From Firmicutes bacterium UBA5010 (lineage in GTDB: Bacteria > Bacillota > Clostridia > Tissierellales > Sedimentibacteraceae), in the NCBI GenBank assembly GCA_002396645.1, contig DGYI01000066.1, forward strand, positions 304-64,303: 64,000 nt of DNA, read 5' to 3'. The notes beneath the pieces were generated by a model, which saw only the letters and a program-made list of their open reading frames with translations, was not told the DNA's origin and did not search any database. Both the position numbers and the translations under genes were made by a program. Each line of letters begins with the position of its first letter. Positions within the stretch are counted from its first letter, which is position 1. Of this stretch, positions 1 through 8,596 are shown in pieces.

Positions 1-690
1 GCAGGTCCGGCAGGAGCACAAGGCCCGGCAGGAGAAACAGGTCCGGCAGGTCCGGCAGGGGCACAAGGTCCAGGGGGTCCGGCAGGTCCGGCAGGCCCGG
101 CAGGAGAAATAGGTCCAGAGGGACCACAGGGTCCAGCAGGTCCGGCGGGAGCACAAGGCCCAGCAGGTCCGGCAGGGGCGCAGGGTCCGGCAGGAGAAAT
201 AGGCCCAACAGGTCCGGCAGGTCCACAGGGTCCGATAGGTCCGACAGGTCCGCAAGGACCTACCGGAGAAGTAGTTTTAGCCTTTGGATCTTTAAGAGGA
301 AGCAGTATAGAAATACCTGGAGAAACATTCACGGTCGTACCATTTAGTATAGTTGGACCTTTATCAGATACGATTACGGTTAGTCCGTCGGGAAATGAAT
401 TGGTAGTGGGAGAAGCCGGAATTTATCAAATAACGATATCTATTAACGCCGAAGCCACTACTGATCCTGATCCGGATCAACCATACCTGAATGCTATTAT
501 TACTGTCAACGGCACACCGATTTTTGGCGATACTACTACCTTTTTCAATATATCTAACAGAAGCAGTTCAACATTTGTTGTTCAAGCTTCTTTATCAGCG
601 GGAGATGAAGTAGGAGTAAGTATTAGTTCGAGTTTTCTTACTTTAGGCTATGTTAATCGTTCTTTGACTATTATCCAATTAAGTAATTAA
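1..690 (+). CDS. Collagen-like exosporium/surface protein, C-terminal part (5' end outside window)
   Basis: The frame is open from base 1 to the stop at 688-690, so only the last 229 residues are visible. Residues 1 to about 89 are uninterrupted Gly-X-Y triplets (GPAGPAGAQ, GPAGETG, GPTGPQ types). A globular domain of about 135 residues follows, beta-rich and hydrophobic, ending LTIIQLSN. This is the layout of BclA-type filament proteins: a collagen-like stalk and a C1q/TNF-like trimerising head on the spore exosporium. A terminator follows directly. The DNA of the stalk is itself highly repetitive, so its length is probably variable between strains. Family assignment is firm; spore location is inferred from the family. 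Confidence 0.85.
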   Translation, partial: AGPAGAQGPAGETGPAGPAGAQGPGGPAGPAGPAGEIGPEGPQGPAGPAGAQGPAGPAGAQGPAGEIGPTGPAGPQGPIGPTGPQGPTGEVVLAFGSLRGSSIEIPGETFTVVPFSIVGPLSDTITVSPSGNELVVGEAGIYQITISINAEATTDPDPDQPYLNAIITVNGTPIFGDTTTFFNISNRSSSTFVVQASLSAGDEVGVSISSSFLTLGYVNRSLTIIQLSN

Positions 691-730
691 ATTACGAATC
701 GGAGTATGTTTTTGCCCGCAGAAACAACGA

Positions 731-757
731 AACCCCTTGAACTTCAAGGGGTTTTTT
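731..757 (+). terminator. Rho-independent terminator of the collagen-like gene
   Basis: The arms AACCCCTTGA and TCAAGGGGTT flank a very short loop and are followed by a run of T. It lies about 40 bases after the stop codon. Confidence 0.9.
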
Positions 758-835
758 GTAGATAAATTTAGCTTGTTTTTAATCAGAGCGGCAATTAGAG
801 CTTATAATAAAAATTTTATGGGAAATTACCACTTT

Positions 836-1588
836 TTATTCTGATAAATAAACATCAACTATTTTGCTTTTGTTATTATCAATCTCAATTACTGTGACTA
901 AATCGGAAATTCTTTGAGCATGGACAGGTGCCCAAACAAGCTGATAGATATTAATTGTGCTTTTTCCATGCAAATCCTTTTTGATTTCAACTCTCGACGC
1001 ACAATCAACACCTTTTGAGATATCATGCATAAGTTCATTGTTTGGGTATAAAATTGCTTTTAAATCTTTGTTCAGCTTTAAGCTAAGAGTATCATCAGCA
1101 GTTTTTACAATGGCTTTATAATCGTTTGTAAAGCTTAACTCAGCTTTAATTCCAAGACAATCTTCATAGGTAGGAAGTGTAATTTCATATATATTATTGT
1201 CTTGAACCTTAAGTATAATTATTGCTGTCGGATTTCCGCTTCCGGATGAATTTAGGAATATTATAATTTCCTGCATATTGTCCCCATCTAAATCCTCGGC
1301 TATAATTTTATCATAAAAATGAAAGTCGACAAACTTAGCAGGAATCTTAATGGATAATTCTCCTATTTTTATTTCTCTTTCGTAAGATTCATATTCAAGT
1401 ATTGATATATTTATGAGTTTACCGTTAAACTCTATTTCTTGACTTGAGCTCCTCATCAAATTTTTATTTTCTATTTCTTTTTTATTATTTGAAATTGTAA
1501 TTTCATTATCAATTTTTTTATTACATGCACAAAGCAATATAAAACAAAGTAAAGTTGAATACAATAAAATTATTTTTAATATTCTCAT
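836..1588 (-). CDS. Putative lipoprotein with a calcium-loop-like repeat motif
   Basis: A 250-residue protein of unknown function. I placed the start at 1588, which has a GGAG ribosome binding site and puts the signal peptide at the N terminus; a longer frame starts at 1657. The signal peptide is hydrophobic (about residues 5-20) and ends in a lipobox, LLCAC, so the protein is probably anchored to the outside of the membrane. The segment DLDGDNMQEIIIF resembles the Asp-rich FG-GAP/VCBS calcium loop seen in beta-propeller-like extracellular proteins. It is convergent with the collagen-like gene and monocistronic. No function is assigned. Confidence 0.7.
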   Translation of the reverse strand: MRILKIILLYSTLLCFILLCACNKKIDNEITISNNKKEIENKNLMRSSSQEIEFNGKLINISILEYESYEREIKIGELSIKIPAKFVDFHFYDKIIAEDLDGDNMQEIIIFLNSSGSGNPTAIIILKVQDNNIYEITLPTYEDCLGIKAELSFTNDYKAIVKTADDTLSLKLNKDLKAILYPNNELMHDISKGVDCASRVEIKKDLHGKSTINIYQLVWAPVHAQRISDLVTVIEIDNNKSKIVDVYLSE

Positions 1589-1701
1589 AATAGTAACTCC
1601 TATCCCTCTTTTAATATTAAATATGCATATATTACCGATATATACCGATAAATACATCTGTCAGATAAAATACCCTTATTTAAAATATATAATGATTTTT
1701 A

Positions 1702-1730
1702 TTGACTTGCTGATATTAACGTTATATAAT
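1702..1730 (+). promoter_or_regulatory. Sigma-A-type promoter of the putative SOS operon
   Basis: TTGACT at 1702-1707, a 17-base spacer, and TATAAT at 1725-1730. Confidence 0.75.
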
Positions 1731-1736
1731 TAAGGG

Positions 1737-1750
1737 CGAACATTTGTTTA
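1737..1750 (+). promoter_or_regulatory. LexA-like SOS box
   Basis: CGAACATTTGTTTA matches the Gram-positive LexA consensus CGAAC-N4-GTTYG except at the outermost base and one inner position. It starts 7 bases after the -10 element, where a bound repressor would cover the transcription start. The downstream genes end with uvrB and uvrA, which are classical LexA targets. Confidence 0.6.
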
Positions 1751-1855
1751 CATAGATGTCGATTTGAATATATATTGATTTAAGATTGAACACTTAAGTA
1801 AAACTTTGTGTTTCACACAAGGCTTGAAAATATTGAGAAGGGCATGGTTACTACT

Positions 1856-2308
1856 ATGGTGCATTTAGTTTATTGCGATGATAAATCAAAAGAATTAGCT
1901 AAGATATTAGACGGAAGCAAGACAATGATAATCAGAGGCGCGGCAGGCAGAAAAATTCCTCATAGCAGAGTTTTTAAGGATGAAATACTTTATTTCATGG
2001 AAAAAGGCTCAAAAAAAATAACTGCAAAGGCAACAGTCAGTGATGTTCAAAATTATGTAAAATTGAGCGATGATGAAATAACAAAAACTATTGAAAACAA
2101 TAATAATAAATTACAGCTTACGGAAAAACAAAGGGAAAGATGGCATAAGAAATGTTTATGCTTAGTCGAATTTTACGAAGCTGAAGAAATTACTCCATTA
2201 GATTTTGAGCATCAGGGAAATATGGATGACTGGTTGATTATCGATAAAATAGAAGATGTAGCTGTCGGGACAAGTATTCCGTATAATTATGAAAAATCAA
2301 AATTTTAA
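1856..2308 (+). CDS. ASCH/PUA-like small protein, partner of DUF5131 gene
   Basis: A 150-residue protein starting MVHLVYCDD. Codons upstream at 1808 and 1844 are also possible starts but lie outside the conserved part. The early segment KTMIIRGAAGRKIPHSRVF followed by the mixed beta region resembles the PUA/ASCH/EVE fold group, which binds modified nucleic acid or RNA. From general knowledge this kind of protein often sits next to DUF5131 genes, as here, where the gap is 12 bases. It is the first gene after the LexA-like box, so it is probably damage-inducible. The biochemical role is unknown. Confidence 0.6.
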   Translation: MVHLVYCDDKSKELAKILDGSKTMIIRGAAGRKIPHSRVFKDEILYFMEKGSKKITAKATVSDVQNYVKLSDDEITKTIENNNNKLQLTEKQRERWHKKCLCLVEFYEAEEITPLDFEHQGNMDDWLIIDKIEDVAVGTSIPYNYEKSKF

Positions 2309-2320
2309 GGGGTGAGCAAT

Positions 2321-3031
2321 ATGGCAATGTGGAATCCGTGGCGTGGCTGCAAAAGATACAGCGAGGGCTGTAAGTATTGCTATATTCATAAAGGCGATTT
2401 TAAAAGGAAAATAAATACTAATGATATAGTTAAAACAGAAGATTTTTATAAGCCGATAGAAAAATTAAAAAAAGGAAGCTATAAAATCAAGTCAGGATTG
2501 GTTTATTTATGCTTTTCAAGCGATTTTTTAATCGAAGAAGCTGATTTATGGCGGGACGAATGCTGGGAAATGATAAAAGAAAGGTCTGATTTGACATTTT
2601 TATTCCTGACAAAAAGAATAGACAGATTTTTAGATTGTATTCCGAATGACTGGAATGATGGATATGATAATGTGATTGTTTGCTGTACTGTTGAAAATCA
2701 GGAAAATGCGGATTATAAATTATCTGTTTTTAAGGAACTGCCTATAAAGCATAAATGCATAACAGCTCAGCCTTTACTTGAAAAAATAAATATAGAAAAA
2801 TATCTTGATGATATAGAGTTAGTGGTGGTCGGCGGTGAATCGGATTATAATGCAAGAGCTCTTGACTATGATTGGGTACTTGATATAAGGGAGCAGTGCA
2901 TAAGAAAAAACGTAAATTTTGAATTCAGACAATGCGGAACACATTTTATAAAGGACGGGAAAAAATACACTTTACAAGTCCATCAATTGACAAAACAGGC
3001 AAGATTGGCTGATATAAATTATTGCAAATAA
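2321..3031 (+). CDS. DUF5131 (phage Gp37/Gp68 family) protein
   Basis: A 236-residue protein. The N-terminal signature WNPWRGC-x6-C-x2-C with a following Tyr is diagnostic for DUF5131, and the three cysteines (residues 10, 17 and 20) recall the metal-cluster cysteines of radical-SAM-like enzymes such as spore photoproduct lyase. Later conserved blocks, FLTKR and VVGGESDYNAR, are also present. I chose ATG 2321 because AAGGGGTGA sits at the right distance; a GTG at 2312 overlaps that site. The family occurs in phages and bacterial chromosomes and has no settled function. Its position between a LexA-like box and uvrBA suggests a repair role, which is inference. Confidence 0.85.
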   Translation: MAMWNPWRGCKRYSEGCKYCYIHKGDFKRKINTNDIVKTEDFYKPIEKLKKGSYKIKSGLVYLCFSSDFLIEEADLWRDECWEMIKERSDLTFLFLTKRIDRFLDCIPNDWNDGYDNVIVCCTVENQENADYKLSVFKELPIKHKCITAQPLLEKINIEKYLDDIELVVVGGESDYNARALDYDWVLDIREQCIRKNVNFEFRQCGTHFIKDGKKYTLQVHQLTKQARLADINYCK

Positions 3032-3056
3032 TTAGCTGAATTATAAATTTGTGTTA

Positions 3057-3085
3057 TTGAATAAGCTAATCTTAAGTGATAAAAT
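3057..3085 (+). promoter_or_regulatory. Internal promoter upstream of DUF3781-uvrBA
   Basis: TTGAAT at 3057-3062, a 17-base spacer, and TAAAAT at 3080-3085, in the 117-base gap after the DUF5131 gene. No LexA-like box is visible here. It would let uvrBA be expressed independently of the upstream pair. Confidence 0.5.
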
Positions 3086-3148
3086 ATAATGATGAAATAG
3101 ATTAAATTAAACCTTAAACGCAAATTATTTATGTCGGAGTAATTTATT

Positions 3149-3415
3149 ATGGATAATAGTGAAATCTTAATTTCAAATTTAGATAAAGTTCATACTACTG
3201 AAATGGGTGTTAACAGAATAAAAAGAAATCTTGCTTTGGACGAAAATGATGTTGTTGAATGGTGTAAAATAAAAATCAAAGATAAGAACAGCTCCATAAC
3301 AAGAAAAGGAAAGAATTGGTACATCAATGCCGATAACTGTATAATAACCGTTAATGCTCATAGTTATACGATAATTACAGCTCATTTAGCTGACAGTGAT
3401 CGTAATAAGGTATAG
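3149..3415 (+). CDS. DUF3781 family small protein
   Basis: An 88-residue protein matching the DUF3781 pattern: HTTEMGVNRIKRNL near the start, then VVEWCKIKI, ITRKGKNWYINAD, and ITVNAHSYTIITAH at the C terminus. The family is widespread in Firmicutes and Bacteroidetes and has no known activity. The gene ends 14 bases before uvrB and is probably co-transcribed with it. Confidence 0.75.
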   Translation: MDNSEILISNLDKVHTTEMGVNRIKRNLALDENDVVEWCKIKIKDKNSSITRKGKNWYINADNCIITVNAHSYTIITAHLADSDRNKV

Positions 3416-3429
3416 GAAGGGATTAAAAA

Positions 3430-5394
3430 ATGTTTAAACTACACTCACCGTATAAACCTGGCGGAGACCAACCGCAGGCTATAGAAAAGCTGGTTGAAGG
3501 TATTCAAAAAAATTTAAAACATCAAATATTGCTGGGAGCAACAGGTACAGGAAAAACTTTTACGATGGCAAATATAATAGAAAGAGTTCAAAAGCCTACT
3601 GTTGTTTTAGCACATAATAAGACACTTGCAGGACAGCTTTACTCTGAATTTAAGGAGCTGTTTCCTGAAAATGCGGTAGAATACTTTGTGTCCTATTATG
3701 ACTATTATCAGCCCGAAGCTTATGTCCCGAGCAGTGATACTTTTATAGAGAAGGATTCCTCTATCAATGACGAGATAGATAAGCTCAGACACTCTGCTAC
3801 CGCTTCTTTATTTGAGAGAAAAGATGTTATAATAGTAGCCAGTGTATCTTGTATATACGGACTCGGAAGTCCTATTGATTATGAGACTTTGGTTATATCA
3901 TTAAGACCCGGAATGCAAAAGGACAGAGATGAAGTTATACAAAAGCTAATAGAAATACAATATAAAAGAAACGATATAAGCTTTACCAGAGGCAACTTCA
4001 GAGTAAGAGGAGATGTTTTGGAAATATTCCCGGCATCATCTTCGGAAAATGCCATAAGAGTAGAGTTTTTTGGCGATGAAATAGAAAGAATTACGGAAAT
4101 AAACACTTTAACCGGTGAAGTTTTGGGCAGAAGAAATCATATCTCCGTATTTCCCGCATCACACTATGCAACTACAGAAGAAAATATAAAAAGGGCAGTA
4201 GAAACAATCAAAGAAGAATTAAAAGAAAGACTCAAATATTTTGAAAGTGAAAACAAGCTTTTAGAAGCACAGCGTATAGAACAGCGTACTAAATATGATG
4301 TTGAAATGCTTGAAGAAATGGGATACTGCAACGGTATAGAAAACTATACAAGACATATAAACAATGTGAAGCCGGGAGGAAGGCCATTTACACTTCTTGA
4401 CTATTTGCCAAGAGACTTCTTGATGTTTATAGATGAGTCTCACGTCAGTGTATCCCAGGTAAGAGGAATGTTTAACGGAGACAGAGCAAGAAAGCAAACA
4501 CTTGTTGATTATGGATTCAGACTTCCTTCGGCACTTGACAACAGACCTCTTAGATTTGAAGAATTTGAGAATGTTATAAATCAAGTAATATATGTGAGTG
4601 CAACTCCCGGACCTTATGAGAAAGAGCATTATGAAAATATTGCAGAGCAGATAATAAGACCTACAGGACTTATAGATCCGTTAATATCAGTCAGACCTGT
4701 ACAAAATCAGATAGATGATTTGATGAAGGAAATAAGAGAGGTAACTGCAAGAGGACAAAGGGTTTTAGTTACAACTCTGACTAAAAAAATGGCGGAAGAC
4801 TTAACTTTCTACTTTAGAAATTCAGGAGTTAAAGTAAAATATCTTCACTCCGATATTGATACATTGGAGAGAATGGAAATAATAAGAGATTTAAGAATAG
4901 GTGAATTTGATGTCTTAGTGGGTATAAACTTGCTTAGAGAGGGTCTGGATTTGCCTGAGGTATCCTTGGTTGCAATACTTGATGCGGACAAGGAAGGCTT
5001 CCTGCGTTCTGAAACATCTTTAATTCAGACAATAGGAAGGGCGGCGCGTAATGTTGATGGCAAGGTTATAATGTATGCTGACCACATCACAGGCTCTATG
5101 GAAAGAGCGATTAACGAAACTGAAAGAAGAAGAAAAATACAAAACGAATACAACGAAGCACACGGAATCACTCCGCAGTCAGTTAAAAAGGGAGTAAGAG
5201 ATATTATCCAAGCTACTGCTGCGGCAGAGGAAACTGCGAAATATAAAGCAGACAAGAACCCGGATAAGGACTTAAAACTACACCTGATAGAATTAGAAAA
5301 AGAAATGATGAGTGCGGCTGAGAACCTTGAATTTGAACGTGCTGCCGAAATAAGAGACGAGATAAAAAGACTCAGCAAAAACTTGCAGGATTAA
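3430..5394 (+). CDS. uvrB: Excinuclease ABC subunit B (UvrB)
   Basis: A full-length, 654-residue damage-verification helicase of nucleotide excision repair. It is loaded onto lesions by UvrA and recruits UvrC. Visible features are the Walker A motif GATGTGKT (about residues 37-44), the beta-hairpin YYDYYQPEAYVP (about 90-101) that probes the DNA strands, the helicase block DESHVS, motif VI-type IQTIGRAARN, and a C-terminal UVR domain (LEFERAAEIRDEIKRL) that contacts UvrC. It is followed 25 bases later by uvrA, the usual Firmicute order. Confidence 0.98.
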   Translation: MFKLHSPYKPGGDQPQAIEKLVEGIQKNLKHQILLGATGTGKTFTMANIIERVQKPTVVLAHNKTLAGQLYSEFKELFPENAVEYFVSYYDYYQPEAYVPSSDTFIEKDSSINDEIDKLRHSATASLFERKDVIIVASVSCIYGLGSPIDYETLVISLRPGMQKDRDEVIQKLIEIQYKRNDISFTRGNFRVRGDVLEIFPASSSENAIRVEFFGDEIERITEINTLTGEVLGRRNHISVFPASHYATTEENIKRAVETIKEELKERLKYFESENKLLEAQRIEQRTKYDVEMLEEMGYCNGIENYTRHINNVKPGGRPFTLLDYLPRDFLMFIDESHVSVSQVRGMFNGDRARKQTLVDYGFRLPSALDNRPLRFEEFENVINQVIYVSATPGPYEKEHYENIAEQIIRPTGLIDPLISVRPVQNQIDDLMKEIREVTARGQRVLVTTLTKKMAEDLTFYFRNSGVKVKYLHSDIDTLERMEIIRDLRIGEFDVLVGINLLREGLDLPEVSLVAILDADKEGFLRSETSLIQTIGRAARNVDGKVIMYADHITGSMERAINETERRRKIQNEYNEAHGITPQSVKKGVRDIIQATAAAEETAKYKADKNPDKDLKLHLIELEKEMMSAAENLEFERAAEIRDEIKRLSKNLQD

Positions 5395-5419
5395 GATAAA
5401 AAGGAGAAACTAATATAAT

Positions 5420-8233
5420 ATGGATAAAATAATTGTAAAGGGGGCTAAAGAGCATAACTTAAAAAATGTCAACGTTGAGCTTCCCAGAGATAAATTTATA
5501 GTTTTTACAGGCCTTAGCGGATCAGGAAAGACTTCGCTGGCATTTGACACTATTTATGCGGAAGGACAAAGAAGATATGTTGAGAGCTTATCCTCTTATG
5601 CACGCCAGTTTTTAGGACAGATGGAAAAGCCTGATGTAGAATATATAGAGGGTTTGTCACCGGCTATTTCTATAGACCAGAAAACAACAAACCGAAATCC
5701 ACGTTCAACTGTAGGTACGGTAACAGAGATATACGATTATATGAGGCTGCTGTTTGCGAGAATAGGAACTCCGCATTGTCCTAAATGCGGGAAGGAAATA
5801 AGCTCCCAGACTATAGACCAGATAATAGATAAGGTTTTGGAATTTCCGGAGAAAACAAGGATTCAAATTTTAGCTCCTATTGTAAGAGGTGCTAAAGGAA
5901 CTCATAAAAAGCTTTTGGAAAATATTAAAAAAGACGGCTTTGTCAGAGTGAGAGTTAATGGAGAATTATATGAATTAGATGATAATATAGAGCTTGATAA
6001 AAACAAAAAGCACAATATTGAGGTTGTTATAGACAGAGTTATAGTCAAAGAGGGAATTGAAAAGAGATTGTCGGATTCGGTAGAAACTGCACTCAAACTT
6101 TCAGAAGGACTTATTTTAATCGACATAATGGAAAAAGAAGAAATCCTCATGAGTACAAATTTTGCCTGTATAGACTGCGGTATAGGCTTCGGAGAAATTT
6201 CTCCGAGGATGTTTTCATTCAATAATCCTTTCGGAATGTGTAAAACCTGTATGGGCTTGGGTATAAAAAAAGAGATAGATATAGACTTAGTAATTCCCGA
6301 CTGGACAAAGAGCATAGGGCAAAGAGCTATAACACCCTTCGGAGCAGATGAGGAGGGATATTATTATCAGATATTCAAGGCAATAGCCGAATATCATAAT
6401 TTTGATATAGAAAAACCTCTTAGCGAAGCACCGCAGGAATTTATAGATGAAATTTTGTACGGAACAGACGGAAGAGAGTTAAAAGTTAATTTTGTCAGCA
6501 AATTTCAGGGTGAGAGAACATATGTCAGAGAGTTTGAGGGAGTTATAAACAATCTTGAAAGAAGATATATGGAAACAAAATCACCTGAGATGCAGGAGTG
6601 GATAGAAGGGTTTATGAATGATATTCCGTGTCCCGACTGTAAGGGAGCAAGGCTTAATGAGATAGCACTTTCCGTAAAAATCGGAGGGAAAAATATTCAT
6701 GAGGTAACTCAATTATCTGTCGGAAGACTTATAGATTTTTTAGAGAATCTGAAACTTACAGCTAAACAGGAATTTATCGGACATCAGATTTTAAAGGAAA
6801 TAAAAGAGCGTGCAAGCTTTTTAAGAGATGTAGGACTTGATTATCTTACACTCAGCAGAAATGCAAGCACCTTGTCAGGAGGAGAATCACAGCGTATAAG
6901 ACTTGCGACACAAATAGGCTCAAGCCTTGTGGGAGTACTGTATGTTCTTGACGAGCCGAGCATAGGACTTCATCAAAGAGATAACAGTATGCTGATTAAA
7001 ACATTAAGAAACCTGACAGGTTTAGGCAATACACTCATAGTAGTAGAGCATGACGAAGAAACTATGGAAAGTGCCGACTATATACTTGATATGGGACCGG
7101 GCGCGGGCGTGCATGGCGGACAAGTTATAGCATTCGGTACACTTGACGAAATCAAAGCTTGCGATGATTCAATCACCGGACAGTATCTGAGCGGTAAAAA
7201 GAAAATCGAAATACCGAAGAAAAGAAGAAAAATAGGCGAAAGATTTTTAGAGGTAAAGGGAGCAACACAAAACAACCTCAAGAATATAGATGCAAAAATT
7301 CCTTTGGGAGGATTAGTATGTATTACAGGAGTTTCAGGCTCAGGAAAAAGTACATTGATTAATCAAATATTGCTTAGAGGATTGCAGCAAAAACTTAATA
7401 AATCAAAAATTAAAACGGCTAAATACAAGGAGATTCTGGGAATAGAGCAAATAGACAAGGTTATCAGCATAGACCAATCACCTATAGGAAGAACTCCTCG
7501 CTCAAACCCTGCTACCTATACAGGAGTTTTTGATCACATAAGAGATGTATTTGCTATGACTAACGAAGCTAAAACAAGAGGATATCAAAAAGGAAGATTC
7601 AGCTTTAATGTAAAAGGCGGAAGATGTGAGGCTTGCAAGGGTGATGGAATAGTAAAAATAGAAATGCACTTCCTTCCTGATGTGTACGTTCCTTGTGACG
7701 TCTGCAAGGGAAAAAGATACAGCAGAGAAACACTGGAAGTAAAATACAAGGGAAAAAGCATATCTGATGTTTTAGATATGACAGTAGAAGAAGCTTTGGT
7801 TTTCTTTGAAAATATACCTAAAATAAAATCAAAGATACAAACTATGTATGATGTCGGACTTTCATATATTAAGCTGGGTCAGCCCTCAACACAGCTTTCA
7901 GGGGGAGAAGCGCAGAGAATTAAGCTGGCTTTTGAACTTAGCAAAAGAGGAACGGGAAAAACTTTGTATATACTGGATGAACCGACAACAGGACTTCACA
8001 TAGCCGATATTCATAAGCTGATTGAAGTGCTCAATAAACTTGTAGATGCAGGAAATTCAGTTTTAGTAATAGAGCACAATCTGGATGTTGTAAAGACAGC
8101 AGACCATATCATAGACTTAGGTCCTGAAGGAGGAGATGGCGGAGGACAAATTATAGCCGAAGGTACTCCCGAACAGGTTGCGAAAGTTAAAGGCTCTCAT
8201 ACAGGGCAGTATTTGAAGAAATATTTGAAATAA
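5420..8233 (+). CDS. uvrA: Excinuclease ABC subunit A (UvrA)
   Basis: A 937-residue DNA damage sensor with two ABC ATPase modules. The first Walker A is GLSGSGKTSL near residue 31 and the second GVSGSGKSTL near residue 635. The signature motifs LSGGESQRIRLA and LSGGEAQRIKLA are present. Zinc-finger cysteine pairs occur in both halves (CPKCGKE, CIDCG, CPDCKG, CEACKGDG, CDVCKG). The length is normal, with no frameshift. It forms an operon with uvrB, and a hairpin terminator follows. Confidence 0.98.
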   Translation: MDKIIVKGAKEHNLKNVNVELPRDKFIVFTGLSGSGKTSLAFDTIYAEGQRRYVESLSSYARQFLGQMEKPDVEYIEGLSPAISIDQKTTNRNPRSTVGTVTEIYDYMRLLFARIGTPHCPKCGKEISSQTIDQIIDKVLEFPEKTRIQILAPIVRGAKGTHKKLLENIKKDGFVRVRVNGELYELDDNIELDKNKKHNIEVVIDRVIVKEGIEKRLSDSVETALKLSEGLILIDIMEKEEILMSTNFACIDCGIGFGEISPRMFSFNNPFGMCKTCMGLGIKKEIDIDLVIPDWTKSIGQRAITPFGADEEGYYYQIFKAIAEYHNFDIEKPLSEAPQEFIDEILYGTDGRELKVNFVSKFQGERTYVREFEGVINNLERRYMETKSPEMQEWIEGFMNDIPCPDCKGARLNEIALSVKIGGKNIHEVTQLSVGRLIDFLENLKLTAKQEFIGHQILKEIKERASFLRDVGLDYLTLSRNASTLSGGESQRIRLATQIGSSLVGVLYVLDEPSIGLHQRDNSMLIKTLRNLTGLGNTLIVVEHDEETMESADYILDMGPGAGVHGGQVIAFGTLDEIKACDDSITGQYLSGKKKIEIPKKRRKIGERFLEVKGATQNNLKNIDAKIPLGGLVCITGVSGSGKSTLINQILLRGLQQKLNKSKIKTAKYKEILGIEQIDKVISIDQSPIGRTPRSNPATYTGVFDHIRDVFAMTNEAKTRGYQKGRFSFNVKGGRCEACKGDGIVKIEMHFLPDVYVPCDVCKGKRYSRETLEVKYKGKSISDVLDMTVEEALVFFENIPKIKSKIQTMYDVGLSYIKLGQPSTQLSGGEAQRIKLAFELSKRGTGKTLYILDEPTTGLHIADIHKLIEVLNKLVDAGNSVLVIEHNLDVVKTADHIIDLGPEGGDGGGQIIAEGTPEQVAKVKGSHTGQYLKKYLK

Positions 8234-8240
8234 AAGATTA

Positions 8241-8286
8241 AAAGAGATTTTAGCAAAACACTTTTGTTTAGCAAAAATCTCTTTTT
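8241..8286 (+). terminator. Terminator after uvrA
   Basis: AAAAGAGATTTT and AAAAATCTCTTTTT pair across an inner AGCAAAA/TTGTTTAGC segment. The 3' side ends in T. Confidence 0.8.
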
Positions 8287-8402
8287 GTATTGTGATATAA
8301 GCTAGGTAAACTGGGTTATACAAGTATGCCCAGAAATAATATGTTCAATGACTGCAGATAATTTTTAACTAAAAATTGTAGAAAATTTAACAAAAATGTA
8401 TA

Positions 8403-8431
8403 TTGACAACCAAAGAGTGGAGTGATAAACT
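8403..8431 (+). promoter_or_regulatory. Promoter of the ECF/ABC metal uptake operon
   Basis: TTGACA at 8403-8408, a 17-base spacer, and TAAACT at 8426-8431. An operator palindrome starts 7 bases after the -10. Confidence 0.7.
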
Positions 8432-8438
8432 TATACTT

Positions 8439-8456
8439 GGTTAGCGGAAGCTAACC
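8439..8456 (+). promoter_or_regulatory. GTTAGC-N4-GCTAAC operator, proximal copy
   Basis: A perfect palindrome GGTTAGC-GGAA-GCTAACC over the expected transcription start. The same box occurs at 8561, 16321, 48074 and, with mismatches, 48111 and 48185. The half-site GGTTAG/CTAACC resembles DtxR/IdeR iron boxes, but the spacing is wider than in IdeR sites. Confidence 0.7.
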
Positions 8457-8460
8457 TATA

Positions 8461-8550
8461 CTTCGGCAATACTTTATGCCGGAGATATCAGCATAAAAAT
8501 GAGCAGAATACAAGCCTTTCAACTCTAAAAATATAGAACAGGCTTATTTT
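8461..8550 (+). promoter_or_regulatory. Structured 5' leader with hairpin and possible attenuator
   Basis: A hairpin CTTCGGCA/TGCCGGAG spans 8461-8484. A second pair, AAGCCT (8512-8517) with AGGCTT (8540-8545), is followed by ATTTTT, so it could terminate early. I do not recognise a known riboswitch here. The two operators at 8439 and 8561 flank this leader. Confidence 0.4.
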
Positions 8551-8560
8551 TACAAATAAC

Positions 8561-8578
8561 AGTTAGCATATGCTAACT
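8561..8578 (+). promoter_or_regulatory. GTTAGC-N4-GCTAAC operator, distal copy
   Basis: A perfect palindrome AGTTAGC-ATAT-GCTAACT, 19 bases before the start codon of the first gene and about 120 bases downstream of the first box. It could act as a roadblock or allow looping with the first copy. Confidence 0.65.
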
Positions 8579-8596
8579 AAAATAAAGGAGGTTTAT

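Noticed and set aside
1..270. CRISPR or satellite array
   Set aside because: The repeats have no unique spacers and are continuous Gly-X-Y coding sequence.
5902..6315. Long antisense frames within uvrB and uvrA
   Set aside because: Off-strand readings of well-conserved genes with no ribosome sites or recognisable domains.
8570..8596. Longer N terminus for the ECF S component starting at ATG 8570
   Set aside because: It begins inside the operator palindrome and lacks a ribosome site, whereas 8597 has AAAGGAGGT.
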